Positions 1 to 8,355 of a DNA stretch of 64,000 nucleotides are shown here, one piece after another. The notes under the pieces were generated by a model that worked only from the letters and a program-made list of their open reading frames with translations, did not search any database and was not told where the DNA came from. Origin of the DNA: an uncultured Oscillospiraceae bacterium (GTDB lineage: Bacteria > Bacillota > Clostridia > Oscillospirales > Oscillospiraceae); NCBI GenBank assembly GCA_905233385.1, contig CAJOEH010000006.1:71313-135312 (forward strand). The letters run 5' to 3'. The first letter of the stretch is position 1. The number at the start of each line of letters is the position of its first letter. The translations under genes were made by a program, and so were the position numbers.

Positions 1-267
1 GCGGACGCAGCCTTGCTGACGCAAGGCAAGGACAACAAGCCGAAAAGGACCGAAAAGAGCCGCGCAGAGACGGTTTGAGTTCGACTCTCCTCAGCTTATC
101 CGTAATATGATGCAAATGCGAAACTTGCGACGGACAGATTCCCTTGCCTGACTTCGTCAGGCGGGAATGACAGAAATGATAGATTTTGCATACAACGATG
201 CAAGGCGCAAACCTGCAACGGACAGATTGCACCCGCAATACCCGCAATACCCGCAATACCCGCAAGG

Positions 268-455
268 GGCACGCCGCATCCGTAAGGCAGCAGAGCTGCC
301 AACGGCTGTGCAGGGGGTACGCCGCATCCGTAAGGCAGCATAGCTGCCAACGGCTGTGCAGGGGGCACGCCGCATCCGTAAGGCAGCAGAGCTGCCAACG
401 GCTGTGCAGGGGGTACGCCGCATCCGTAAGGCGGCAAAGCCGCCGACGGCTGCGC
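268..455. repeat. Four tandem ~48-bp units, each with a GGCAGC-nnn-GCTGCC palindrome (REP/BIME-like)
   Basis: gggggtacgccgcatccgtaaggcagcatagctgccaacggctgtgca repeated four times; last unit carries GGCGGCaaaGCCGCC, a compensatory stem change. Preceded by a 9-bp repeat (cccgcaata) at about 232-266. A reverse-oriented unit lies near 3117-3155. Confidence 0.85.
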
Positions 456-635
456 AGCCCGAACAAGTCGGGCAATGACAAAGGTGAGACTTTTCATGAT
501 TTTCGATACGTTATTCCAGTCCTGCAACGGACAGATTGCTTACAAGCTGCGCCTTCCGCGCAGCTTTTTTCATTGCACTTTTTCATCAGTTGTGGTATAA
601 TATTTCCAAATTTGCGGAAGAAAGGGAGGAAGGGC

Positions 636-1052
636 GTGAAAAAGAAAGCGTTTTGGGTCTGGCTTGTGCTGAGCGTCCTGTGGATCGGCGTGATCTTCTG
701 GCATTCCTCCCGCGTCGCCGCGGACAGCGACGCCGAGAGCCTCGGCCTGCTGTACTACATTCAGAAGATCCTCCCGTGGATGACGAACAACCTCCTGCGC
801 AAGTGCGGACACTTCGCGGAATTCTCGATCCTCGGCCTCCTGCTGACGGGGATGTTCCGGCAGCTGCGGAACTACCTCCTGCTCAAGCCGGTCGCCTGCG
901 CGTTCTTCGTCGCCCTGTGCGACGAGACGCTCCAGCTCTTCGTCGAGGGCCGCAGCGGCAACGTCCGCGACCTCTGGATCGATCTCGCCGGCATCGTCTT
1001 CGGCGCGCTGATCCTCTCCCTTATTTTCCGCCTGCGGAAAAAGAAATCGTAA
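636..1052 (+). CDS. VanZ-like family membrane protein
   Basis: GTG start after aggagg-like RBS; MKKKAFWVWLVLSVLWIGVIFWHSSR...KCGHFAEFSILGLLL...DETLQLFVEGRSGNVRDLWIDLAG matches the VanZ-like pattern. Upstream part of the 186-1052 ORF is repeat DNA. Confidence 0.8.
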   Translation: MKKKAFWVWLVLSVLWIGVIFWHSSRVAADSDAESLGLLYYIQKILPWMTNNLLRKCGHFAEFSILGLLLTGMFRQLRNYLLLKPVACAFFVALCDETLQLFVEGRSGNVRDLWIDLAGIVFGALILSLIFRLRKKKS

Positions 1053-1070
1053 GGAAAGAAGGAACGTATC

Positions 1071-3020
1071 ATGTGTGATTCCTGCAAGAAGAAATTCTAT
1101 ATCACGACCCCGATCTACTACCCCTCGGACAAGCTGCACATCGGCCACTCCTACTGCACCGTCGCGACCGACGTGATGGCGCGGTACAAGCGCCTGCGCG
1201 GCTACGACGTCATGTTCCTGACCGGCACGGACGAGCACGGCCAGAAGATTGAGACCAAGGCGAAGGCCGCCGGCGTCACGCCGCAGGAATTCGTCGACCG
1301 CATCGTCACCGGCGAGAAGGGCGTCATCGATCTGTGGAAGCTGATGAACATCTCCTACGACCGCTTCATCCGCACGACGGACGACTACCACGTCGCCGCG
1401 ATCCAGAAGATCTTCAAGGCGATGTACGACAAGGGCGACATCTACAAGGGCAAGTATACGGGCATGTACTGCACGCCCTGCGAGTCCTTCTGGACGGACA
1501 GCCAGCTCAAGGACGGCAAGTGCCCCGACTGCGGAAGAGAATGCCAGCCGGCGGAGGAGGAAGCCTATTTCTTCCGCCTCACCAAGTACGCCGAGCCCGT
1601 GCGCAAGCTCCTGACCGAAACGGACTTCCTCGAGCCGCGCAGCCGCGTCAACGAGATGGTCAACAACTTCATCGACGCGGGTCTGGAAGACCTCTGCGTC
1701 TCCCGCACCAGCTTCACCTGGGGCGTGCCGGTGGACTTCGATCCGGGCCACGTCGTCTACGTCTGGGTCGACGCCTTGTTCAATTACACCACCGCCCTCG
1801 GCTTCATGAACGACAAGTACGACGACTACAAGGACTTCTGGCCCGCCGACGTGCATTTCGTCGGCAAGGAGATCGTCCGCTTCCACTCGATCATCTGGCC
1901 CGCCATGCTGATGAGCATGGGTATGCCGCTGCCGAAGAAGGTCTACGGCCACGGCTGGCTGCTCCTGGACGGCGGCAAGATGTCCAAGTCCAAGGGCAAC
2001 GTGGTCGATCCCTACCTGCTGACGGAGCGTTACGGCACGGACGCGCTGCGCTTCTTCCTGATGCGCTCGTTCCCGTTCGGCTCGGACGGCAACTTCTCCA
2101 ACGAACTGCTGATCTCCTGCATCAACACCGACCTCGCGAACGACCTCGGCAATCTGGTCTCGCGCACCGTCGCGATGGCGCAGAAGTACTTCGGCGGCAA
2201 GCTGCCTGCCGAGCAGGAGGCCGATCCCGCCCTCGACGATGCACTGATCGCCATGGCGAGCGAGCTGCACGCGAAGTATGAGGAGCAGATGGAGCGCTAC
2301 GCCTTCCAGAACGCCCTGAGCGAGGTCTTCGCCGTCATCTCCCGCGCAAACAAGTATATCGACGAGACCGCGCCGTGGATCCTCGCCAAGGACGAAACCA
2401 AAAAGCCGCGCCTCGCCCGCGTGATGTACAATCTGCTCGAGACCGTCCGCATCTGCGCCGGCCTGCTGATCCCCTTCATGCCCGCGACGGCGGAGGAGAT
2501 CCGCAAGCGCATCGGCGCAAGCGATTACAACTGGGACGACCTGTGCGCCTACGGAAAACTCGACCCGGAAACGACGGTCACCGCCGGACCCGCCCTCTTC
2601 CCGCGCATCGACGCGGAGAAGGAGCTCGCGGAGCTGGAGGCGCTGAAGGCCGCGCCCGAAGCGCCCGCCGAGGACCCGCTGCCCGAGCCCCTGCCGCCCG
2701 TCTCCTTCGACGAGTTCTGCAAGGTGGAGATGACGGTCGTGAAGGTCCTGACCTGCGAGAACGTCAAGAAGTCCGAGAAGCTCCTGAAGTTCACCCTGAA
2801 CGACGGCACGGACACCCCGCGCCAGATCCTCTCCGGCATCGCGAAGTTCTACAAGCCGGAGGACCTGATCGGCAAGACGCTCGTCGCGGTGACGAACCTG
2901 CCGCCGCGCAAGATGATGGGACAGGAGTCCTGCGGCATGCTGCTCTCCGCCGAGCGCGGCGACAAGCTGCACCTGCTCATGCTCGACGACAAGATCCCGG
3001 CAGGAGCAAGATTGGTATAA
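1071..3020 (+). CDS. metG: Methionyl-tRNA synthetase with C-terminal tRNA-binding domain
   Basis: ITTPIYYPSDKLHIGHSY, KMSKSKGNVVDP (KMSKS), C-terminal EMAP-like domain. Confidence 0.97.
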   Translation: MCDSCKKKFYITTPIYYPSDKLHIGHSYCTVATDVMARYKRLRGYDVMFLTGTDEHGQKIETKAKAAGVTPQEFVDRIVTGEKGVIDLWKLMNISYDRFIRTTDDYHVAAIQKIFKAMYDKGDIYKGKYTGMYCTPCESFWTDSQLKDGKCPDCGRECQPAEEEAYFFRLTKYAEPVRKLLTETDFLEPRSRVNEMVNNFIDAGLEDLCVSRTSFTWGVPVDFDPGHVVYVWVDALFNYTTALGFMNDKYDDYKDFWPADVHFVGKEIVRFHSIIWPAMLMSMGMPLPKKVYGHGWLLLDGGKMSKSKGNVVDPYLLTERYGTDALRFFLMRSFPFGSDGNFSNELLISCINTDLANDLGNLVSRTVAMAQKYFGGKLPAEQEADPALDDALIAMASELHAKYEEQMERYAFQNALSEVFAVISRANKYIDETAPWILAKDETKKPRLARVMYNLLETVRICAGLLIPFMPATAEEIRKRIGASDYNWDDLCAYGKLDPETTVTAGPALFPRIDAEKELAELEALKAAPEAPAEDPLPEPLPPVSFDEFCKVEMTVVKVLTCENVKKSEKLLKFTLNDGTDTPRQILSGIAKFYKPEDLIGKTLVAVTNLPPRKMMGQESCGMLLSAERGDKLHLLMLDDKIPAGARLV

Positions 3021-3215
3021 AACTGATATAAGAAGACCGGCACCGTGCAGACACACGGTGCCGGTCTTGGCGCAAATCTTCCAATCTTGTCATTGCGAGC
3101 CGATGAAACCGGCGCGGGTGCGCAGCCGTTGGCGGCTTTGCCGCCTTACGGATGCGTCCTGCCCCCTGCGGGTACAATCTGTCCGTTGCAGGTATGGCAT
3201 GTGCTCGTATTACGG

Positions 3216-3447
3216 TAAGCTGAGGAGAGTCGAACTCAAGCCGGTTTTCACGGGCGGCGATCCGCCAATCCTTCGCAAACCGCCTTGAAAATCCGTCAAG
3301 GATTCCCTGCGGCGTCTGCGTGAGCTATTTTTGAGGGATTTTCGGTGCGGCGGACGCAGCCATGCTGACGCAAGGCAAGGACAACAAGCCGAAAAGGACC
3401 GAAAAGAGCCGCGCAGAGACGGTTTGAGTTCGACTCTCCTCAGCTTA
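3216..3447. mobile_element. MITE-like element with ~28-bp terminal inverted repeats
   Basis: taagctgaggagagtcgaactcaagccg (3216-3243) is inverted at 3420-3447 with 27/28 matches; right half also present at 1-98. Confidence 0.55.
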
Positions 3448-3522
3448 AAGTGTCCCATATCGATACGCACGGATTGCCACGTCGCTTCGCTCCTCGCAAT
3501 GACACGGATAGGAGACTGCGTC

Positions 3523-3557
3523 AAAAACCGGCTGAGAACTTTTCTCAGCCGGTTTTG
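3523..3557 (-). terminator. Rho-independent terminator of the aminotransferase gene
   Basis: aaaaccggctgagaacttttctcagccggtttt hairpin. Confidence 0.7.
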
Positions 3558-3565
3558 TTATGCAC

Positions 3566-4756
3566 TTATCTGTTATTGTACTTCTCGATCGCCAGTTTCA
3601 GCAGGTCGAGCGCGCGCTCGAGTTCCTCCGCGCAGCGGACGTAGGCGATGCGGATCTCGCTCACGCCCGCGCCGGGCGTGGCGTAGAAGCCGCTGCCTGG
3701 CGCGAAGGTCACGGTCTCCTTGTTGTCCTCGAACTCGTTGAGCAGGAACATCTGGAAGTCCTCCGCGCTGTCCACGGGCAGCTTCGCCATCGTGTAGAAC
3801 GCGCCCTTCGGCTCGGTCGTCACGACGCCGGGGATCTCCATGAGCTTGCGGTAGCAGACGTCGCGGCGGCGCTGGTATTCCTTGCGCGTCGCCTCGAAGT
3901 AGGACGGATCCACGCCGTAGAGCGCGGTCGCGCCGATCTGGTCGAGGGTCGCGACGGACAGCCGCGCCTGCGCGATCTTCGTCGCCGCTTCGATCAGGGC
4001 GCGGTTGCGGGAGATCAGCGCGCCGATCCGCGCGCCGCAGGCGCTGAACCGCTTGGAGATGCTGTCGATCAGGATCAGGTGTTCCTTCATGTCGTCGAAG
4101 CAGCCCGCAGTGGTCAGTTCGCCGCCGTCGTAGATGAACTCGCGGTAGACCTCGTCGCAGATGAAGTACAGGTCGTGCTCCTTCGCGATGTCCGCCAGCA
4201 GGCGGAGCTCCGCCGCGGTCAGGACCGTGCCGGTCGGGTTGCCGGGGTTGGTGACCAGGATCGCGCGGGTCTTTTCGTTGATGAGCGGCTCGATCTGCTC
4301 GCGCGAGGCGTAGCGGTAGCCGTCCTCCGGTCGGGTCTGTACCGGGCAGATCGCGCCGCCCGCCGCGCGGATGAAGGTGCTGTAGTTCGGATAGAACGGC
4401 TCGGGCACGATGACCTCGCAGCCTTCGTCGAGAATGCACAGCATCGTCATGAGCAGGGCTTCGCTGCCGCCGGTGGTGACGAGGATGTCTTCGGGATCGA
4501 GCTGCACGTCCAGCCGCTTGTAGTAGCCGCGGATCGCTTCAATCAGCACGGGGATGCCGGGCGACGGCGCGTAGGCCAGCACGTCTTCCCGGAACGCGGC
4601 GAGCGCGTCAAAGTAGACGGGCGGGGTCTGCACGTCCGGCTGCCCGATATTCAGCGCGTGGATCGTGACGCCGCGCTGTTCCGCAGCGACCACGTAGGGG
4701 TAGAACTTGCGGATCGGCGACAGCTCGCACAGGTCTATCTTTTTGGAGAGATTCAT
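3566..4756 (-). CDS. Class I/II PLP-dependent aminotransferase (aspartate aminotransferase-like)
   Basis: NIGQPDVQTPP, VTNPGNPTGTVL, SISKRFSACGARIG (PLP-lysine region). Confidence 0.92.
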   Translation of the reverse strand: MNLSKKIDLCELSPIRKFYPYVVAAEQRGVTIHALNIGQPDVQTPPVYFDALAAFREDVLAYAPSPGIPVLIEAIRGYYKRLDVQLDPEDILVTTGGSEALLMTMLCILDEGCEVIVPEPFYPNYSTFIRAAGGAICPVQTRPEDGYRYASREQIEPLINEKTRAILVTNPGNPTGTVLTAAELRLLADIAKEHDLYFICDEVYREFIYDGGELTTAGCFDDMKEHLILIDSISKRFSACGARIGALISRNRALIEAATKIAQARLSVATLDQIGATALYGVDPSYFEATRKEYQRRRDVCYRKLMEIPGVVTTEPKGAFYTMAKLPVDSAEDFQMFLLNEFEDNKETVTFAPGSGFYATPGAGVSEIRIAYVRCAEELERALDLLKLAIEKYNNR

Positions 4757-4782
4757 ATGGATGGCCTCAATTCAGAGAGGAT

Positions 4783-5943
4783 TTATGCTTTGGCAAGCAG
4801 TTTTTCGATCGCGTCCGTCTTCTCCCACGGCAGATCGAGGTCGGGACGGCCGAAGTGGCCGTAGGCGGCGGTCTGCTGGTAGATCGGGCGGCGCAGGTCG
4901 AGGGCGGAGATGATGGCGGCGGGGCGCAGGTCGAAGCATTCGCGGACGAGCTCGCTCAGGCGCAGATCGTCGAGCTTGCCGGTGCCGTAGGTCTCTACGA
5001 GGACGGAGACGGGATGCGCCACGCCGATGGCGTAGGCGAGCTCGATCTGGCAGCGCTTCGCAAGGCCGGCGGCGACGATGTTCTTCGCGACGTAGCGGGC
5101 CATGTAGGCCGCGCTGCGGTCGACCTTCGTCGGGTCTTTGCCGGAGAAGCAGCCGCCGCCGTGCGCGGCGTAGCCGCCGTAGGTGTCGACGATGATCTTT
5201 CTGCCGGTCAGGCCGGAGTCGCCGACGGGTCCGCCGATGACGAAGCGGCCGGTCGGGTTTACATAATATTTCGTATTTTGATCCAGCAGGTGCGCAGGCA
5301 GGGTCGGGCGGATGATCTCTTCGACGATCGCTTCGCGCAGGTCGGAGATGGAAATGTCGTCGGCGTGCTGGGTGGAGATGACGACGTTGTCGATGCGCTC
5401 CACGGTGCCGTCCTCGGCGTACTGCACGGAAACCTGACTCTTTCCGTCGGGGCGGAGCCACGGCAGATGGCCGTTCTTGCGCTCAGCGGCGAGCCTGCGG
5501 GTCAGGCGGTGAGCGAAGGAGATCGCGGCGGGCATCAGCTCCGGCGTTTCGTCGCAGGCGAAGCCGAACATCATGCCCTGATCGCCCGCGCCGAGGGTGT
5601 TGGGATCCTCGTAGGAGTTGTCCACGCCCATGGCGATGTCGCCGGACTGCTCGTCGATGGCGGTCAGGACGGCGCAGGTGTTGCCGTTGAAGCCGGCGGC
5701 GGGGGAGTCGTAGCCGATCCGGCAGAGGGTTTCCCGCGCGACGCGGGGGATGTCCACGTAGCACTCCGTCGAGATCTCGCCCATGACCAGCACCATGCCG
5801 GTCGTGGCGATGCACTCGCAGGCGACGCGCGCGTTTTTGTCCTTGGAGAGGATGGCGTCCAGTACGCCGTCGGAGATCTGGTCGCAGACCTTGTCGGGAT
5901 GTCCTTCGGTGACGGACTCGGAGGTAAAGATTCGTTTCTGCAT
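4783..5943 (-). CDS. metK: S-adenosylmethionine synthetase
   Basis: [41 protein letters not shown]; start trimmed from the ORF-track start, which lies in leader RNA. Confidence 0.97.
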   Translation of the reverse strand: MQKRIFTSESVTEGHPDKVCDQISDGVLDAILSKDKNARVACECIATTGMVLVMGEISTECYVDIPRVARETLCRIGYDSPAAGFNGNTCAVLTAIDEQSGDIAMGVDNSYEDPNTLGAGDQGMMFGFACDETPELMPAAISFAHRLTRRLAAERKNGHLPWLRPDGKSQVSVQYAEDGTVERIDNVVISTQHADDISISDLREAIVEEIIRPTLPAHLLDQNTKYYVNPTGRFVIGGPVGDSGLTGRKIIVDTYGGYAAHGGGCFSGKDPTKVDRSAAYMARYVAKNIVAAGLAKRCQIELAYAIGVAHPVSVLVETYGTGKLDDLRLSELVRECFDLRPAAIISALDLRRPIYQQTAAYGHFGRPDLDLPWEKTDAIEKLLAKA

Positions 5944-5988
5944 GGCAAGAGTTTCCTTTCTGTATTTTTCACAACCCTTGTCGATACA

Positions 5989-6014
5989 AAAAATACCCTG
6001 TTTTCGACAGGGTA
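5989..6014 (-). terminator. Expression-platform terminator of the SAM riboswitch
   Basis: Minus strand taccctgtcgaaaacagggtattttttg. Confidence 0.8.
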
Positions 6015-6023
6015 CGGTCATGT

Positions 6024-6121
6024 CCTCATCTGTCGATCTTCATCGCCGGAATTGGCACCTTGCGGTTTCCCGCAGGTTGTCGGGCTTCATCGGGCCGGTC
6101 CCTCCGCCACTCTCGATAAGG
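6024..6121 (-). promoter_or_regulatory. SAM-I (S-box) riboswitch upstream of metK
   Basis: Minus strand ccttatcgagagtggcggagggaccggcccgatgaagcccgacaacctgcgggaaaccgcaaggtgccaattccggcgatgaagatcgacagatgagg, near-canonical S-box core with P1 pairing. Confidence 0.96.
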
Positions 6122-6168
6122 TTATGAAATTATAGTAATTTTAGCATAAATATTCAGAAAGTCAAGAA

Positions 6169-6197
6169 AAAAATCACCGCGTTTTGCGGTGATTTTT
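6169..6197. terminator. Bidirectional-type hairpin terminator
   Basis: aaaaatcaccgcgttttgcggtgattttt. Confidence 0.7.
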
Positions 6198-6526
6198 CGG
6201 TTGCCTATAATACACGACATTGTATGTGTCCACCTCATTCGGCTCGCTTGCGCTCGCCACCTTCCCCTCGAGGGGAAGGCTTGAGAGGCGCACGACCAAA
6301 GGCTTCCACTTGAGGGCAGCGAAGCGTCCGCGCGGGAGTGAATGACAGTCCTGTGGGGACGTTTGCGACCGCCGCCTGTGGCGGAGGCAAGGGAGCAAAA
6401 AGGAGTGGCAGCCGCAGACAGAGCCGTTGTTGCAACAGGACTATCAGAGCCGCGCGGTGACCGAGCCGCAGCGAGACAGCTGTCATCGACGGCGTCAGCC
6501 GGCGATGACTGATGAGGTGTTCATTC

Positions 6527-7162
6527 TCACGGCAGCGAGACGGCGATCTCGGGGGTATCTTCGTCGACGGTCACGCGGCACTGCGCGACGCCGTTCTCCT
6601 CCAACGTATATTCGCCGTAGGGAACGCCCTCGAACGTGCAGGTCAACACCTCGCGCGGTTCCGTGCAGCGGACGACCTCGCGCAGCCGCGTCGTCTCGTT
6701 GACGAGCGTATAGTCCACCCAGCCGCCGTCTTCCGTTGCTTCGAGGGCGGAGGACAGCCGTTCCACGGTCACGGCGCCGACCCGCTCGCTCGTCAGCCAG
6801 AGCCGCGTACCGTCGGCGCGCCCGCAGCCGCCCGTCACGCGGACGGAGCCGTCCTCGCGCAGGGTGAACGCCGTGCAGCCGCGCTCCGTCGCGGCGAAGT
6901 ACGTTCCCGGCTCCAGCAGCCCGCTGACCGCCGCGCCGTTCGTCGTTTTGAGCGTCTGCGCGGGCTTGCCCTCCCGGTCGTAGAGCCGGATCTCCGCGAC
7001 GGCGGGATCGGCATACAGCCGCAGCCGCGCCCAGAGATACGTCTCCTCCTGCGGCGCGGAGCTCGCGCCAGCGGACAGCGCGCTCATCAGCCCGACCGCC
7101 AGCGTCAGCGCGATGCCGAGCAGCAGGCAGGCGCTGCAAATGCGTTTTCCCGACCGTTTCAT
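6527..7162 (-). CDS. Secreted protein, possible Cna-B/SpaA-like fold
   Basis: N-terminal signal/TM segment; GTYFAATERGC, VPYGEYTLEENG motifs. Confidence 0.6.
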   Translation of the reverse strand: MKRSGKRICSACLLLGIALTLAVGLMSALSAGASSAPQEETYLWARLRLYADPAVAEIRLYDREGKPAQTLKTTNGAAVSGLLEPGTYFAATERGCTAFTLREDGSVRVTGGCGRADGTRLWLTSERVGAVTVERLSSALEATEDGGWVDYTLVNETTRLREVVRCTEPREVLTCTFEGVPYGEYTLEENGVAQCRVTVDEDTPEIAVSLP

Positions 7163-7267
7163 CCATCATCCCGCCTTTCCGCTTCCATGATAGCGCGGCG
7201 AAAAAGAATAATCCGTCGGAAAATTCAGGTATAAAAACATTTTTCGCTGTCGATACTGACATCGGAG

Positions 7268-7942
7268 GTGCTGAAAATGCAAAACAACGACAAATCCAAG
7301 GGCTTCCGCAGCTTCGTGAAGGAGAAGGGCTACTACATAGTCCTGCTGCTTTGCGCGGCGGCTGTGGGAGTATCCGGCTATTTTCTTCTGACGGCGGACA
7401 GAACGCCGTCGACCCCGATCGAAGCGGTGGAAACGGAGGCGGCGCCGACCGCGCCGACCGTCAACGCGCCGACGCAGCGCGCGGCGAACGCGGTCGCCAC
7501 GCAGGGAGCGGAGCCGACCGAGCCGACCTCGCCGGTGCGGCTCGCGACGGTGCGGCCGACCGGCGGCGAGACCGTGAACTCCTTCGCGGCGGACCACCTG
7601 GCCTACAACGAGACGACGCGCGACTGGCGCACGCATGAGGGCGTGGACTTCCGCTGTGACCTCGGCCAGAGCGTGACCGCAGCGGCAGACGGAACGGTCT
7701 ACACGATCTACGAGGATCAGAGCTACGGCATGACCGTCGTCCTGCAGCACGCGAACGGCTACACGACGCACTACGCCAACCTGTCCGAGGACGTTCCCGT
7801 GACGGTGGGGCAGAAGGTCCGCGCCGGCGAGGTGATCGGCACGGTCGGCAACACCGCCTGCGTCGAAACGGCGCTCGAGCCGCACCTGCACTTCGCGGTC
7901 TACAAGAACAACAGCCCCGTCGACCCGGAGGAATTCTTCTGA
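7268..7942 (+). CDS. M23 (LytM/SpoIIQ-like) peptidoglycan peptidase-domain protein
   Basis: Single TM; HEGVDFRCDLGQSVTAAADGTV, HYANLSEDVPVTVGQKV, ALEPHLHFAVYKNNSPVDP. Confidence 0.9.
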   Translation: MLKMQNNDKSKGFRSFVKEKGYYIVLLLCAAAVGVSGYFLLTADRTPSTPIEAVETEAAPTAPTVNAPTQRAANAVATQGAEPTEPTSPVRLATVRPTGGETVNSFAADHLAYNETTRDWRTHEGVDFRCDLGQSVTAAADGTVYTIYEDQSYGMTVVLQHANGYTTHYANLSEDVPVTVGQKVRAGEVIGTVGNTACVETALEPHLHFAVYKNNSPVDPEEFF

Positions 7943-8000
7943 AACGCGGGCGGCCACCGGCCGCCCTACATATCACTTATCACTTCCTGCACACCGTTTT

Positions 8001-8063
8001 GAGTGATAAGCTTTGGGCTTTGAGTGATAAGCTTTGGGCTTTGAGTGATAAGCTTTTAACCCC
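8001..8063. repeat. 21-bp tandem repeat, three copies
   Basis: gagtgataagctttgggcttt at 8001, 8022 and 8043. Confidence 0.85.
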
Positions 8064-8300
8064 TGCCGTGTCATTGCGAGGTCGCGCAGCGACCGTGGCA
8101 ATCTGTGCGTCTCGATGCGGGACACTTTCCATATTACGACAAATGTGCCATACCTGCAACGGACAGATTCCCACGGAAGCTGACGCTTCCTCGGAATGAC
8201 AATACAGAAAGACTTTCTGTCAAACGACACATCTCCCAAATCTGCAAAGGACAGAACGCACCCGGCTGCCCGCAGGCAGCCTCGCGATGACAGGATAACG

Positions 8301-8336
8301 CAGAACAGGCACGGCCGAAGCCGTGCCTGTTCTGCG
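8301..8336. terminator. Hairpin terminator
   Basis: cagaacaggcacggccgaagccgtgcctgttctg. Confidence 0.65.
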
Positions 8337-8355
8337 TTCAGAGATACGGTGCTGT

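Noticed and set aside
268-455. Possible CRISPR array
   Set aside because: Units are contiguous with no unique spacers and no cas genes are present.
570-3056. 828-aa minus-strand ORF opposite metG
   Set aside because: Antisense shadow of high-GC coding DNA; low-complexity composition and no family signature.
5944-6021. Upstream extension of the metK ORF ([26 protein letters not shown])
   Set aside because: Lies in the SAM riboswitch expression platform and terminator; true start is [17 protein letters not shown].
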